This document shows, piece after piece, positions 19,908 to 29,084 of a stretch of 55,861 nucleotides of DNA. A model generated the notes under the pieces. That model worked only from the letters and a program-made list of their open reading frames with translations, searched no databases and was not told where the DNA came from. Origin of the DNA: an uncultured Burkholderiales bacterium (GTDB taxonomy: Bacteria > Pseudomonadota > Gammaproteobacteria > Burkholderiales > Burkholderiaceae); contig CAMLJY010000042.1 of the NCBI GenBank assembly GCA_946480465.1, forward strand, positions 1 through 55,861, given 5' to 3'. The position numbers were made by a program, and so were the translations under genes. How positions within the stretch are numbered: the first letter of the stretch is position 1; every line of letters begins with the position of its first letter.

Positions 19908-20921
19908 ATGGAGTCCATCCAGATCGGCTTCTGGGTCGTCGCGCTGCTCGTCGCGCTGGCCCTGGCCTTCGATTTCATGAACGGCTTCCACGACGCGGCG
20001 AACTCCATCGCCACTGTCGTGTCCACCGGAGTGCTGAAGCCGCAGCAGGCCGTGTTGTTCGCGGCGTTCTTCAACGTCATCGCCATTGCCGTCTTCCAGC
20101 TGAAGGTGGCGGCCATGGTCGGCAAGGGCATCGTCGACCCTGGGGTCGTTGATCACCACGTGGTCTTCGGCGCGCTGGTCGGTGCGATCACCTGGAACGT
20201 CATCACCTGGTGGTACGGCATCCCGTCCAGTTCGTCGCACGCGCTGATCGGCGGCATCGTCGGTGCGGTGATCGCCAAGGCCGGCGCCGGCAAGCTGATC
20301 GCGGCCGGCGTGATCAAGACCGTGGCCTTCATCTTCGTCTCGCCGCTGCTCGGCTTCCTGCTGGGCTCGCTGATGATGGTGATCGTTGCCTGGATCTTCC
20401 GGCGCACGTCGCCGTTGAAGATCGACCGCTGGTTCCGCCGATTGCAGCTGGTGTCGGCCGGGGCCTATTCGCTGGGCCACGGCGGCAATGATGCGCAGAA
20501 GACCATCGGCATCATCTGGATGCTGCTGATTGCCGCCGGCATGGTGGGCGTGGGCGACAAGGCGCCGCCGAACTGGGTGATCGTCACCTGTTACCTGGCG
20601 ATCGGCCTGGGCACGATGTTCGGCGGATGGCGCATCGTCAAGACGATGGGCCAGAAGATCACCAAGCTCAAGCCGGTGGGCGGCTTCTGCGCCGAGACGG
20701 GTGGGGCGCTCACGCTCTTCATCGCCACGGCCGCCGGCATCCCGGTGTCGACCACCCACACCATCACCGGCGCCATCGTCGGCGTGGGCTCGGTGAGGCA
20801 TCCGTCAGCGGTGCGCTGGGGCGTCGCGGGCAACATCGTCTGGGCCTGGATCTTCACGATCCCGGCCTCGGCCTTCGTCGCCGCGGTGGCCTACTGGATC
20901 AGCCTGCACTTGTTCAACTGA
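19908..20921 (+). CDS. pit: Low-affinity inorganic phosphate transporter Pit
   Basis: A PiT-family carrier that imports (metal-)phosphate with protons. The 337-residue membrane protein has the two inverted signature repeats: FMNGFHDAANSIATVV near the N-terminus and GHGGNDAQKTIGI in the middle, plus a C-terminal STTHTITGAIVGVG. About ten helices are predicted. It is coupled to the upstream DUF47 gene and should be controlled by the Pho-box-like element there. It ends 6 bases before the converging TM2 gene. Confidence 0.95.
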   Translation: MESIQIGFWVVALLVALALAFDFMNGFHDAANSIATVVSTGVLKPQQAVLFAAFFNVIAIAVFQLKVAAMVGKGIVDPGVVDHHVVFGALVGAITWNVITWWYGIPSSSSHALIGGIVGAVIAKAGAGKLIAAGVIKTVAFIFVSPLLGFLLGSLMMVIVAWIFRRTSPLKIDRWFRRLQLVSAGAYSLGHGGNDAQKTIGIIWMLLIAAGMVGVGDKAPPNWVIVTCYLAIGLGTMFGGWRIVKTMGQKITKLKPVGGFCAETGGALTLFIATAAGIPVSTTHTITGAIVGVGSVRHPSAVRWGVAGNIVWAWIFTIPASAFVAAVAYWISLHLFN

Positions 20922-20927
20922 GCCTGA

Positions 20928-21371
20928 TCAGCGCGGGGGCGGCCGGGCTTCGCGCTCGGCCTGCCATTCGAAAAACTTCTGGCCGCCGAAGGCGAGCGTT
21001 CCCATCAGGGCTGCACCGCCCACCATCAGCGCGGCGATCACCGCGATCACCGCGGCCCAGCCCGTGTTCCGCGGGGCCGTGCCGGGATTGAAGCGGGCCT
21101 GCCAGCGCTCGTCGGGCGTGAGGCCGATGAGGATCGCGGCCAACATGGCCTGCGCGATCATCAGCCCCAGCACCGGGATCAGCAGCCATGCGACCTGGTC
21201 GTCCTGGCCGAGCGCGCGCATGCGCAGCACGCCCGCCACGCCGAGCAGCGTGGGCCACGGGTGCAGCCAACCCCACAGGTCGCCCCGGCCATGCAGGTAG
21301 AACCGGTGGGCGCCGAGCGGGCCTGCGAGCAGCGCGAGCCAGGCCGCGAGTGTCTTCGAGCGGTAGCGCAC
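20928..21371 (-). CDS. TM2-domain membrane protein
   Basis: A 147-residue protein whose N-terminal half is a TM2-type two-helix module: AAWLALLAGPLGAHRFYLHGRGDLWGW is split here as LALLAGPLGAHRFYL and a following G-D-W-G-W turn. Two further hydrophobic helices follow (about 62-85 and 104-125) and the tail is charged. Function unknown. It starts three bases after the stop of the GNAT gene, so the two form one transcript. Confidence 0.78.
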   Translation of the reverse strand: MRYRSKTLAAWLALLAGPLGAHRFYLHGRGDLWGWLHPWPTLLGVAGVLRMRALGQDDQVAWLLIPVLGLMIAQAMLAAILIGLTPDERWQARFNPGTAPRNTGWAAVIAVIAALMVGGAALMGTLAFGGQKFFEWQAEREARPPPR

Positions 21372-21374
21372 CCT

Positions 21375-21914
21375 TCAGCCCACTGCCGGCGTGCTACTGC
21401 CGGTGCCGAGGCTGCGCTGCATCAGCACGACGTCCAGCCAGCGGCCGAACTTCCAGCCGGAGGCTTTCAGTACGCCGGTGTGCGCGAAGCCCAGCGCGGC
21501 GTGCACGCCAATTGAGCCGGCGTTGGCCGAGTCGCCGATCACGGCCAGCATCTGGCGCGCGCCCTGCGCCTCGCAGCGGGTCAGCAGTTCGGTCAGCAGG
21601 ATGCGGCCGACGCCCTGGCCGCGAGCATCGGGGTGCAGGTAGATCGAGTCTTCCAGGCAGAAGCGGTAGGCGCGGCGAGGCCGGAAGTGGTTGGCATAGG
21701 CATAGCCCAGCACCCGGCCCTCGGCCTCGGCCACCAGCCAGGGCAAGCCCTTCGCCAGCACGTCGTCGCGGCGTCGCCCCACTTCCGCTTCGTCGGGCGC
21801 TTCGAGTTCGAAGGTGCCGGTGCCGTGCAGCACGCTGTGGGCGTAGATCGCCGTGATGGCCGGGACATCGGCCGGAAGGCTCGGGCGAATGAGCAGGGCA
21901 GGGGTGGCGGTCAT
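21375..21914 (-). CDS. GNAT N-acetyltransferase, phosphinothricin-acetyltransferase-like
   Basis: A 179-residue acetyltransferase with LIRPSLPADVPAITAIYAHS, the EDSIYLHPDARGQGVGRILL acetyl-CoA-binding loop (R-G-Q-G-V-G) and the GFAHTGVLKASGWKFGRW tail characteristic of the phosphinothricin/methionine-sulfoximine acetyltransferase (Pat/Bar/MddA) subfamily. The real substrate is unknown, and detoxification of amino-acid analogues is the usual suggestion. The start at 21914 is the family start; it diverges from the rpsP operon. Confidence 0.88.
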   Translation of the reverse strand: MTATPALLIRPSLPADVPAITAIYAHSVLHGTGTFELEAPDEAEVGRRRDDVLAKGLPWLVAEAEGRVLGYAYANHFRPRRAYRFCLEDSIYLHPDARGQGVGRILLTELLTRCEAQGARQMLAVIGDSANAGSIGVHAALGFAHTGVLKASGWKFGRWLDVVLMQRSLGTGSSTPAVG

Positions 21915-21946
21915 CGAGTGGGCATTCCTGGGTGAATTCGAAAGTC

Positions 21947-21952
21947 TATAAT
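21947..21952 (+). promoter_or_regulatory. rpsP operon -10 box
   Basis: A perfect TATAAT at 21947-21952 with predicted start near 21959, giving a leader of about 170 bases before rpsP. The -35 region is poor. On the opposite strand TATAGA (21950-21945) could serve the divergent GNAT gene with a leader of about 24 bases, so the two promoters may overlap. Confidence 0.6.
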
Positions 21953-21958
21953 GCGCGG

Positions 21959-22130
21959 TTTCGGTGCTGGCCGGCAGGGATGCCGGCGTATCTACGGAAC
22001 CGGAAACTGTGCCGACCGATGCCTGCCGCTTCAGCAATCGCTGGCGGGGCCGCGGAAGGCGAAATGATCGGTTCGGCCTCGCGTGTCTCCTTGGCTGGCC
22101 TGTCGCCAACGATTTTTCGGAAGATCAAAC
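21959..22130 (+). promoter_or_regulatory. Long leader of rpsP mRNA with hairpin
   Basis: The stretch from the predicted start point to rpsP holds no reading frame resembling a protein. It contains a perfect 6-bp hairpin, GCCGGC at 21970-21975 and 21982-21987 with a 6-base loop, and other GC-rich pairing potential. A regulatory role for this leader is possible but only inferred from its length. Confidence 0.35.
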
Positions 22131-22403
22131 ATGGTCGTCATTCGACTGGCTCGTGGCGGCGCCAAGAAGCGCCCGTTCTACAACATCGTCGTGGCCGACT
22201 CGCGCGAGCGCCGCGATGGCCGCTACCTCGAGCGTGTGGGTTTCTACAACCCGATGGCCGCTGGCGGCGAGCAGCCGCTGCGGGTGGCGATGGACCGGGT
22301 CACCTACTGGAAGGGCGTCGGCGCCCAGCTGTCGCCCACCGTCAAGCGCCTGGTGAGCGACGCCGCCAAGGCCCAGACTGCCGCGGCGCCCGCCGCGGCC
22401 TGA
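22131..22403 (+). CDS. rpsP: 30S ribosomal protein S16
   Basis: A 90-residue ribosomal protein with the S16 head [20 protein letters not shown], then [20 protein letters not shown]. First gene of rpsP-rimM-trmD-rplS, the conserved operon that couples ribosome synthesis to 30S maturation and tRNA methylation. The alanine-rich tail is a normal betaproteobacterial variation. Confidence 0.98.
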   Translation: MVVIRLARGGAKKRPFYNIVVADSRERRDGRYLERVGFYNPMAAGGEQPLRVAMDRVTYWKGVGAQLSPTVKRLVSDAAKAQTAAAPAAA

Positions 22404-22461
22404 CGTGCGACCGGGGCCTCGCCGCCCCGGGCATGCTGACCTGACGCCCGGTGTGTCGGAC

Positions 22462-23061
22462 ATGACGATGCCCAGCACACCTGGTGCAGACGACGAACCC
22501 GCCTTTCCTGCCGACGCGTTCGAAGTCGGCCGGGTCATGGGCGCGTTCGGCATCAAGGGCTGGATTCGCGTCCAGCCTTTCTCGGCCGATCCCAAGGCCT
22601 TGTTTTCATCCCGCCGCTGGTTCATCCAGGCGCCTGAGCGGCCCGGTCCGAAGACCGTGGCCGCGCTGCCGCGGCTGCTGCGCATCACGCAGGCCAAGGA
22701 CCAGGGCGACGACGTGGTGGCGGCGGCGCAGGAATTGCCCGACCGCAATGCAGCAGAGGCGATGAAGGGCGCACGCATCTTCATCTCCCGCGCGAGCTTC
22801 CCCACCGCGGGCGACGGCGAGTTCTACTGGGTCGACCTGATCGGCCTGCAGGTGGTCAACAGGACGGGCGAACTGCTGGGCACCGTGAGCGACCTGCTCG
22901 ACACCGGCGCGCACAGCGTCCTGCGTGTGCAGCGGCCGGATGCCGCCCCCGACGCGGCGCTGGATGAGCGCGAGCGCCTGATCCCGTTCGTGGCGGCCTA
23001 CATCGACGACGTGAACCTGGCCGAGCGCCGTATCACGGTCGACTGGGGCCTGGACTACTGA
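22462..23061 (+). CDS. rimM: Ribosome maturation factor RimM
   Basis: Assists assembly of the 30S head around S19. The 199-residue protein has the N-terminal RimM beta-barrel ([20 protein letters not shown]), an insertion in the middle, and the C-terminal PRC-barrel with [21 protein letters not shown] and [13 protein letters not shown]. The start is the ATG at 22462 or the second at 22468. It has no clear Shine-Dalgarno, so it may depend on translation from rpsP 58 bases upstream. Confidence 0.95.
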   Translation: MTMPSTPGADDEPAFPADAFEVGRVMGAFGIKGWIRVQPFSADPKALFSSRRWFIQAPERPGPKTVAALPRLLRITQAKDQGDDVVAAAQELPDRNAAEAMKGARIFISRASFPTAGDGEFYWVDLIGLQVVNRTGELLGTVSDLLDTGAHSVLRVQRPDAAPDAALDERERLIPFVAAYIDDVNLAERRITVDWGLDY

Positions 23062-23086
23062 CGGCCGCTTGCGGGCGCCGCTGCCG

Positions 23087-23842
23087 ATGCGTTTCGACGT
23101 CATCACGCTGTTTCCGGAGCTGTTCGGGCCGCACCTGACCCAGGGCATCACTCGGCGCGCTTTCGACACTCGGCAGGTCGATGTGCGGCTGTGGCCGCTG
23201 AGGGATTTTGCCGAGGACGCTTACCGCCGGGTCGATGACCGGCCCTATGGGGGCGGGCCCGGCATGGTGATGCTGGCCGAGCCGCTGGAGCGCGCGCTGC
23301 GCGCCGTCCAGGCGGACCGTGGCGCGGTGGCGCCGGTTCCCGTTGTCCACTTCACGCCGACCGGCCATCCGATCACCCAGGCCCGCATCGAGGCGATGGC
23401 CCAAGGGCCGGGGGCCATCTTCGTCTGTGGGCGTTACGAAGGCATCGACCAGCGGTTCCTGGATCGTCACGTGACGCTGGAGCTGAGCCTGGGTGACTTC
23501 GTGTTGTCCGGTGGTGAACTGCCGGCGCTGGCCTTGCTCGATGCCGTCGCGCGGCTGCAGCCGGGTGTGCTGAACGCACCTTCGCACGAGCAGGACAGCT
23601 TTTCCGACGGCCTGCTCGACTGCCCGCACTACAGCCGGCCCGAAGTGCTCGTTACCCAGGAAGGCGAATTGCCGGTGCCGGCGGTGCTGCTGTCCGGCCA
23701 CCATGCCGAGATCGCACGGTGGCGCCGAGAGCAGCAGTTGCGGCTGACCGCGCGCCGACGGCCCGACCTGATCGTCGCGGCGCGCGCGGCCGGCCGGCTG
23801 TCTACGCAGGACGAGAAACTGCTTCAGTCGCTCGACGGCTGA
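23087..23842 (+). CDS. trmD: tRNA (guanine-37-N1)-methyltransferase
   Basis: Makes m1G37 in tRNAs with G36G37, preventing +1 frameshifts. The 251-residue protein shows [29 protein letters not shown], the trefoil-knot SAM site in [29 protein letters not shown] and CPHYSRPEV. The start at 23087 is the universal TrmD start; a TTG at 23069 in frame is less likely. It lies 25 bases after rimM. Confidence 0.97.
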   Translation: MRFDVITLFPELFGPHLTQGITRRAFDTRQVDVRLWPLRDFAEDAYRRVDDRPYGGGPGMVMLAEPLERALRAVQADRGAVAPVPVVHFTPTGHPITQARIEAMAQGPGAIFVCGRYEGIDQRFLDRHVTLELSLGDFVLSGGELPALALLDAVARLQPGVLNAPSHEQDSFSDGLLDCPHYSRPEVLVTQEGELPVPAVLLSGHHAEIARWRREQQLRLTARRRPDLIVAARAAGRLSTQDEKLLQSLDG

Positions 23843-23848
23843 TCGGGC

Positions 23849-23854
23849 TATAAT
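23849..23854 (+). promoter_or_regulatory. Possible internal promoter before rplS
   Basis: A perfect TATAAT at 23849-23854, only seven bases after the trmD stop, with predicted start near 23861 and a 60-base leader. The -35 is weak. It would let rplS be made independently of the rpsP promoter. Confidence 0.4.
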
Positions 23855-23921
23855 CGACGGCTTTTCGATCCTCTGCCGGGCAACTCCTTAGCGCCGGTAT
23901 CGATCGCTTCAGGAGAACCTC

Positions 23922-24275
23922 GTGGATCTGATCCGCACCCTCGAACAGGAAGAGATCAACCGTCTCGCCAAAAACATCCCGGCCTTCGCGCCTGGTGATA
24001 CGGTGATCGTCAACGTCAACGTCGTCGAAGGCACTCGCAAGCGCGTGCAGGCCTACGAAGGCGTCGTGATCGCCAAGCGCAACCGCGGGCTGAACAGCAG
24101 CTTCATCGTGCGCAAGATCTCCAGCGGCGAAGGCGTGGAGCGGACGTTCCAGCTCTACAGTCCGCTGATCGCCTCGATCGACGTGAAGCGCCGTGGCGAC
24201 GTGCGCCGCGCCAAGCTGTACTACCTGCGCCAGCGTTCCGGCAAGTCCGCCCGCATCAAAGAGAAGCTCGCCTGA
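23922..24275 (+). CDS. rplS: 50S ribosomal protein L19
   Basis: A 117-residue protein at the 30S-50S interface, with [35 protein letters not shown] and [20 protein letters not shown]. Translation starts at a GTG at 23922 with AGGAG seven bases before it; no ATG gives the full conserved N-terminus. Last gene of the rpsP operon, followed by a strong terminator. Confidence 0.97.
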   Translation: MDLIRTLEQEEINRLAKNIPAFAPGDTVIVNVNVVEGTRKRVQAYEGVVIAKRNRGLNSSFIVRKISSGEGVERTFQLYSPLIASIDVKRRGDVRRAKLYYLRQRSGKSARIKEKLA

Positions 24276-24373
24276 CGCAGTCAGGCCGCGCCGTAGGCGC
24301 CATGGCGCGAAGCGCCATGAAGAGCGGACGCCGAGAGGCAGAAGCTCGCCCGGTGCATCGTTCGACTGCATTG

Positions 24374-24398
24374 AAAAGCCGCCTTCCGGGCGGCTTTT
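24374..24398 (+). terminator. Rho-independent terminator of the rpsP operon
   Basis: AAAAGCCGCC (24374-24383), a 5-base loop and GGCGGCTTTT (24389-24398) plus one more T make a 10-bp hairpin with U-tract. A second perfect hairpin without U-tract precedes it (24301-24308 with 24312-24319, 3-base loop). Confidence 0.9.
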
Positions 24399-24423
24399 TC
24401 ATGCCCGCCGTTATCCTTCGTCG

Positions 24424-25125
24424 ATGACCCGCGTCCCGCGCATCACCGATCCCCGTTCGGTACCGGTCGTCGGCATCGACGATCATCTGGCGCCGATCGC
24501 GCCGGCGGCGCTCGATCCGCAGGCGTTGCGAGCCCGGTTCGGTGCGGCAACGGAATGGGCGCCCGAATGGCCGGGCGATGGCATGCGCTTCATCGACCGC
24601 GAGCCTGCGGCTGCGGCCGTGCTGGTTCCGCTCGTGATGCGCGAGTCCGGCCTGCAGGTGCTCTTGACCCGCCGCACGGACCACTTGCGCGCCCATGCGG
24701 GCCAGATCAGCTTTCCCGGTGGACGTGCCGAGCCCGAGGATGCCGACGCAGTGGCCACGGCACTGCGCGAGACCGAGGAAGAGATCGGCCTGCAGCGTGC
24801 GTACGTCGAGGTGATCGGCGCACTTCCGACCTACACCACCGTGACCAGCTTCGTCGTCACCCCGGTGGTGGCGTTGGTGCGCCCTGGTTTCACGCTGGCA
24901 CTGGACACGTTCGAGGTCTCCGAGGCCTTCGAGGTCCCGCTGCACTACCTGATGACGCCCGCACACCATCGGCGCCACGAGGTGGAGATCGAAGGCCAGG
25001 CGCGCCGCTTCCTGTCGATGCCGTGGCCGGCGGAAACGGAGGCGATGGATCCCGCTGCGACCTACTTCATTTGGGGCGCCACCGCGGCGATGCTGCGCAA
25101 TCTCTATCGATTCCTCGCGTCCTGA
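24424..25125 (+). CDS. NUDIX CoA pyrophosphatase-type hydrolase
   Basis: A 233-residue NUDIX hydrolase of the CoA-diphosphatase (NudL/YeaB) type: LLTRRTDHLRAHAGQISFPG is the family-specific motif just before the NUDIX box, which runs through GGRAEPEDAD and ends in ALRETEEEIGL. Such enzymes split CoA or its thioesters into phosphopantetheine and ADP; the exact substrate here is inferred. The ATG at 24424 is the first start after the rplS terminator, so it has its own promoter. Confidence 0.9.
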   Translation: MTRVPRITDPRSVPVVGIDDHLAPIAPAALDPQALRARFGAATEWAPEWPGDGMRFIDREPAAAAVLVPLVMRESGLQVLLTRRTDHLRAHAGQISFPGGRAEPEDADAVATALRETEEEIGLQRAYVEVIGALPTYTTVTSFVVTPVVALVRPGFTLALDTFEVSEAFEVPLHYLMTPAHHRRHEVEIEGQARRFLSMPWPAETEAMDPAATYFIWGATAAMLRNLYRFLAS

Positions 25126-25155
25126 TTCGCCCCAGAGGGCCTCCGGCGCGCTGGG

Positions 25156-25161
25156 TATGAT
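25156..25161 (+). promoter_or_regulatory. -10 box abutting the CobD-like gene
   Basis: TATGAT at 25156-25161 ends eight bases before the ATG at 25170, giving a predicted leader of about two bases. There is no Shine-Dalgarno and no clear -35. Confidence 0.45.
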
Positions 25162-25169
25162 GCGCGCCG

Positions 25170-26156
25170 ATGAGTTTCTTCGCCGTCTTGTTCGCGCTGG
25201 TCATCGAGCAGTTGAAGCCCCTGCCGCGCGACAACTGGGTGCACCACGCGCTGGTCTCCTGGGTCAGCTGGACCGGCCGCAATTTCGACGCGGGACGCGA
25301 GCACCATGCCTGGGTCGTCTGGTGCGTCTCGGTGCTGGCGCCTGGGCTGGTGATTTCCGGCCTGTACTTGGCGCTCAACTACTACAGCGCGGTGCTGGCC
25401 CTGGTCTTCGACGTCGCGGTGTTGTACCTGACGCTGGGCTTTCGCCAGTTCAGCCATTACTTCACCGACATCCGGGATGCGCTGGAGCGCGGTGACGAGT
25501 ACGAGGCGCGCCGCCTGCTCGCGCAGTGGCGCCATCTGGATGCGAGCGAGCTGCCGCGCACCGAGCTGATGCGCCACGTCATCGAGCACGCGCTGCTGGC
25601 CGCGCACCGCCATGTCTTCGGCGTGTTCTTCTGGTTCGTGCTGTTGTCGACGCTGGGCTTCGGTCCGCTGGGTGCCGTGCTGTACCGCATGGCCGAGTTC
25701 GCGAGCCGTTATTGGACTTACCCGAGCAAGGCCCTGGGCGTGCCCGCCAACGAGCGGTTGATGCGTGTTTCGCAGCGCATGTTCGCGTTGATGGACCACG
25801 TGCCGGCGCGCATGACCGCCTTCGGTTTCGCGGTGGTCGGCAACTTCGAGGAAGCGATCAACAACTGGCGCCGCGATTCCGCGCTGTGGCGGCACCTGAA
25901 CGAGGGCGTGATCCTCGCAGCCGCCGCGGGCGCGGTGGGTGTGCAGCTCGGCGGCGACGCCGCACCGGGTGTCACGCCTGAACGCTCGCGCACCTTCGAG
26001 GCAGGCCCCACCGACACGCCGGGCGCCGACGGTTCCACCGGCGGTGTGCCGCCGCAGCTCGGTCACCTGCGCAGTGTCGTCGGGCTGGTGTGGCGGTCCG
26101 TGGTGCTGTGGATGTTGCTCGTCGCGCTGCTGACCCTGGCGAACCTGATCGGTTGA
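25170..26156 (+). CDS. CobD/CbiB-family membrane protein
   Basis: A 328-residue membrane protein with helices near residues 2-14, 46-66, 70-92, 150-172 and 305-325. It resembles the CobD/CbiB family by its SFFAVLFALVIEQLKPL head and RDALERGDEYEARRLLAQW loop, but no cobalamin genes are nearby. This branch, fixed beside the NUDIX, rsgA and orn genes in Burkholderiales, is probably not a true adenosylcobinamide-phosphate synthase, and it also recalls AmpE. Function unknown. Confidence 0.8.
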   Translation: MSFFAVLFALVIEQLKPLPRDNWVHHALVSWVSWTGRNFDAGREHHAWVVWCVSVLAPGLVISGLYLALNYYSAVLALVFDVAVLYLTLGFRQFSHYFTDIRDALERGDEYEARRLLAQWRHLDASELPRTELMRHVIEHALLAAHRHVFGVFFWFVLLSTLGFGPLGAVLYRMAEFASRYWTYPSKALGVPANERLMRVSQRMFALMDHVPARMTAFGFAVVGNFEEAINNWRRDSALWRHLNEGVILAAAAGAVGVQLGGDAAPGVTPERSRTFEAGPTDTPGADGSTGGVPPQLGHLRSVVGLVWRSVVLWMLLVALLTLANLIG

Positions 26157-26238
26157 GCCTGGCGGTCGGCGAGGCGCCTCGCCGACCGGGCGCGGTGCCC
26201 GGAGCCATCGGGTGTGCCGCCCCAGCCACCGGTCGGTA

Positions 26239-27153
26239 TCAGTACCGCGTGGCCGACAGCTCTTCGTGCAGTTCCTGGTAGATCCTGTAGCGCGACGGGC
26301 TGATGTCGCCGCGTTCGAGCGCCGCCCGCACGCCACAGCCAGGCTCGTGCAGGTGGGTGCAGTTGTAGAAGCGGCAGCCGTTGGCGTGGGCGCGGAAGTC
26401 GGGCATGTGGGCCGTCAGCTCGGCGGGCTGGAGCTGGCGCAGGCCGAAGTTCTGGAAGCCCGGTGAGTCGATCAGCGCGCTCTTGCGGTGTTCGTCCAGC
26501 CAGTACCAGGTGGTCGTGGTGGTGGTGTGGCGGCCGGTGTTCAGCGCCTGCGAGATCTCCCCCACCTGCGCCGCAGCCGCCGGCACCATGCGGTTGATCA
26601 GCGTGCTCTTGCCCATGCCGCTCGGACCCAGTACCAGCGTTGCGCGGTCTTCGAGCAGGGGCGCGAGCAGGGCCTGGGCTTCGTCGCCGGCCTTCTTCAG
26701 CGACAACTCGACCACGGCCGTTCCCATTGCGCGATAGGGGGCCAGCCGTTCGCGCGCGGCGTCAGCCGAGGGCAGGTCGATCTTGTTCAGCACGATCAGC
26801 GTCGGGATGCCCGCCGCGTCCGCGGCGATCAGCGCGCGCGCCAGCTGCGACTCGGCGTACATCGGTTCCACGGCCACCAGCACCATCAGCTGGTCGAGGT
26901 TGGCGGCGAAGGACTTGCTGCGCACTTCGTCCTGGCGGAACAGCAGATTGCGGCGCTCCGCGACGCGCTCGATCACGCCTTCGTCACCCGCCGGCTGCCA
27001 CATGACGCGGTCGCCGACCACGGCGTCGCCCTTCTTGCCGCGCGGGTGGCACAGCAAGCGGCGGCCGTCGTCAGCCTCGACCATGAAGTGCCGGCCGTGC
27101 GCGCCGACGACGCGGCCATTGGCCGCCGTGGCGGCGGAGCTAGGCGTGGCCAT
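26239..27153 (-). CDS. rsgA: Ribosome small-subunit-dependent GTPase A
   Basis: A circularly permuted GTPase that acts late in 30S assembly. The 304-residue protein runs OB-fold (about 10-75), G4 VLNKIDL, then G1 GPSGMGKSTLIN, a G2-type TTTTTWYWL region, G3 DSPGFQ and a C-terminal zinc knuckle with Cys/His in CRFYNCTHLHEPGCGV; the G4-G1-G3 order is diagnostic. It lies 24 bases after the M48 protease gene on the same strand. Confidence 0.96.
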   Translation of the reverse strand: MATPSSAATAANGRVVGAHGRHFMVEADDGRRLLCHPRGKKGDAVVGDRVMWQPAGDEGVIERVAERRNLLFRQDEVRSKSFAANLDQLMVLVAVEPMYAESQLARALIAADAAGIPTLIVLNKIDLPSADAARERLAPYRAMGTAVVELSLKKAGDEAQALLAPLLEDRATLVLGPSGMGKSTLINRMVPAAAAQVGEISQALNTGRHTTTTTTWYWLDEHRKSALIDSPGFQNFGLRQLQPAELTAHMPDFRAHANGCRFYNCTHLHEPGCGVRAALERGDISPSRYRIYQELHEELSATRY

Positions 27154-27177
27154 GCAGGGAATGGGCGGCCATGCGGC

Positions 27178-28449
27178 TCAGCGTGGCTGCAGGTTCAACG
27201 CCGCCAGGCGTTCGCCCGCCGGCGGGTGAGAGTAGTAGAAGCGCACGTACAGCGGATCCGGCGTCAGCGTGGCGGCGTTGTCTTCGTGCAGCTTGATGAG
27301 CGCACTCGCCAGGTCGTTGCCGCTGGCCTGATCGCAGGCGTAGGCATCGGCTTCGAATTCGTGTCGGCGCGACAGGCGCGACATCAGAGGAGAGGCGAAG
27401 AAGCCGAACACCGGCACGGCGATCATGAACAGCAGCAAGGCCAGCGCATTGTTCGGCGCACCCACGTTGGGCTGCACCCCGAGGCCGGTGTAGAAGGCCG
27501 GCTGGTTCGCCAGCCAGCCCAGCGCCGCGAGGCCGGCCAGGCTGAGCAGCATCATCGCGGCGATGCGCTTCGTCACGTGGCGGTGCTTGAAGTGGCCCAG
27601 CTCGTGCGCCAGCACCGCCTCCACTTCCGGCGGTGACAGCTTGGCCAGCAAAGTGTCGAAGAACACCACGCGCTTGGCGGCCCCCAGGCCGGTGAAGTAG
27701 GCGTTGCCGTGCGCGGAGCGGCGGCTGCCATCCATCACGAAGAGGCCCTTGGCGGCGAAGCCGCAGCGCTCCATCAGCGCCTGCACGCGGCTGGCGAGCG
27801 CGGCGTCTGACAGGGGTTCGAACTTGTTGAACAGCGGCGCGATCACCGTGGGGTACAGCACCATGATGACAAGGTTGAACGCGGCCCACGCTGCCCAGGC
27901 CCACAGCCACCACCAGCGGCCCGTCGCCTGCATGATCCACAGGATGAGCGCCGCGAGCGGCACCCCGATGACCGCGCCGACGAGCAGTCCTTTCACCAAG
28001 TCGGTGAAGAAGAGCTTGGGCGTTGTGCGGTTGAAGCCGAACTGCTGCTCGATGCGGAAGGTGCTCCACAGGTCGAACGGCAGTTCGAGCGCGGCACCGA
28101 TGAGCATGAAGCTGAACAGCAGCGCCAGCTGGTAGGCCATGTCGCCCCACGCCGGCCTGACGCTGCCGAGCAGTTGCACGTTCAGCGCGTCCAGCCCGCC
28201 CAGCAGCGTCCAGCCCAGCAGCACGACGCTGCCGAAGGCCGTGGTGAGGATGCCGAAGCGTCCCTTCGCCAGCGTGTAGTCCGCGGCGCGCTGATGCGCT
28301 TCCAGCGAGACCGTGCGGCTGAACGCGGGCGGCACCGCATGGCGGTGTGCGGCCACGTGCCGCATCTGCCGCGAGCTGAGCCAGAGCTTGATCGCCAGCG
28401 ACAGCACGAGCGCCGCGGCGAAGAGCACGGTGAGCAGATCCGAAGACAT
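27178..28449 (-). CDS. M48 family membrane metallopeptidase (Ste24/CAAX-protease type)
   Basis: A 423-residue zinc protease of the inner membrane. The long N-terminal half has about five helices with the Ste24-like segment [19 protein letters not shown]; the zinc site is HELGH at 282-286 with the third ligand in [10 protein letters not shown], and the C-terminal [14 protein letters not shown] is a family hallmark. The natural substrate is unknown; membrane-protein quality control is likely. The start at 28449 has no Shine-Dalgarno, and a -10-like box lies just upstream, so it may be leaderless. It is divergent from orn. Confidence 0.93.
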   Translation of the reverse strand: MSSDLLTVLFAAALVLSLAIKLWLSSRQMRHVAAHRHAVPPAFSRTVSLEAHQRAADYTLAKGRFGILTTAFGSVVLLGWTLLGGLDALNVQLLGSVRPAWGDMAYQLALLFSFMLIGAALELPFDLWSTFRIEQQFGFNRTTPKLFFTDLVKGLLVGAVIGVPLAALILWIMQATGRWWWLWAWAAWAAFNLVIMVLYPTVIAPLFNKFEPLSDAALASRVQALMERCGFAAKGLFVMDGSRRSAHGNAYFTGLGAAKRVVFFDTLLAKLSPPEVEAVLAHELGHFKHRHVTKRIAAMMLLSLAGLAALGWLANQPAFYTGLGVQPNVGAPNNALALLLFMIAVPVFGFFASPLMSRLSRRHEFEADAYACDQASGNDLASALIKLHEDNAATLTPDPLYVRFYYSHPPAGERLAALNLQPR

Positions 28450-28457
28450 GGGGGCGG

Positions 28458-28484
28458 AGTTTATGCGGCGGCGACTGCGACAAT
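28458..28484. promoter_or_regulatory. Back-to-back -10 boxes between the M48 protease gene and orn
   Basis: In the 42-base divergent gap, TAAACT on the minus strand (28463-28458) ends eight bases before the M48 ATG and GACAAT on the plus strand (28479-28484) ends seven bases before the orn ATG. Both would give leaders of 0-2 bases, and the gap is too short for two ordinary promoters plus leaders. The -35 regions would lie in or near the opposite promoter. Confidence 0.45.
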
Positions 28485-28491
28485 CCCGCGG

Positions 28492-29079
28492 ATGGACACC
28501 ACCGACCAAGCCACCGCCGCATCCGCCCCGACCCTCGCCCCCAGTGACCAGAACCTGATCTGGATCGACCTGGAGATGACCGGGCTGTACCCGGCGACCG
28601 ACCGGATCATCGAGATCGCGGTCGTCGTCACCGATGCGCAGCTCTCGCAGCGTGTCGAGGGTCCCGTCTTCGCCATTCACCAGAGCGATGCGACGCTCGA
28701 CGCGATGGATGCGTGGAACAAGGGCACGCACGGCCGCAGCGGCCTGATCGACCGTGTCAAGGCGTCGACGGTCGACGAGGCGATCGCGGAGGCGCAGGTG
28801 ATCGCCTGGCTGAAGCAGTACGTGCCGGCGGGCAAGAGCCCGATGTGCGGCAATTCGATCTGCCAGGACCGCCGCTTCCTCGCCAACTACATGCCGGCGC
28901 TGGAGTCGTTCTTCCATTACCGCAACCTGGACGTCAGCACCTTGAAGGAACTGGCGCGGCGCTGGAAGCCGTCGGCGCTGGAAGGTTTCAAGAAGGCGCA
29001 GTCGCACACGGCGCTGGCCGACATTCACGAGTCGATCGACGAATTGCTGCACTACCGCCAGCACCTGCTGGCGGTTTGA
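28492..29079 (+). CDS. orn: Oligoribonuclease
   Basis: A DEDDh 3'-5' exonuclease that degrades 2-5-mer RNAs and pGpG, and is often essential. The 195-residue protein shows exo I ([11 protein letters not shown]), exo II ([11 protein letters not shown]) and exo III ([15 protein letters not shown]). The first 20 residues, rich in Thr/Ala/Pro, are extra compared with E. coli Orn; a start nearer NLIWIDLE is not available as ATG. It ends 43 bases from the converging DUF3592 gene. Confidence 0.96.
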   Translation: MDTTDQATAASAPTLAPSDQNLIWIDLEMTGLYPATDRIIEIAVVVTDAQLSQRVEGPVFAIHQSDATLDAMDAWNKGTHGRSGLIDRVKASTVDEAIAEAQVIAWLKQYVPAGKSPMCGNSICQDRRFLANYMPALESFFHYRNLDVSTLKELARRWKPSALEGFKKAQSHTALADIHESIDELLHYRQHLLAV

Positions 29080-29084
29080 GCACC

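Noticed and set aside
24301..24319. Perfect 8-bp stem with GAA loop as a second terminator after rplS
   Set aside because: It lacks a U-tract and the real terminator with U-tract follows at 24374-24398; it may only be a 3'-end structure.
25170..26156. Cobalamin synthesis gene cbiB
   Set aside because: No cobalamin genes are nearby and the protein is a divergent CobD/CbiB-like branch fixed in this neighbourhood; only the family-level name is supported.
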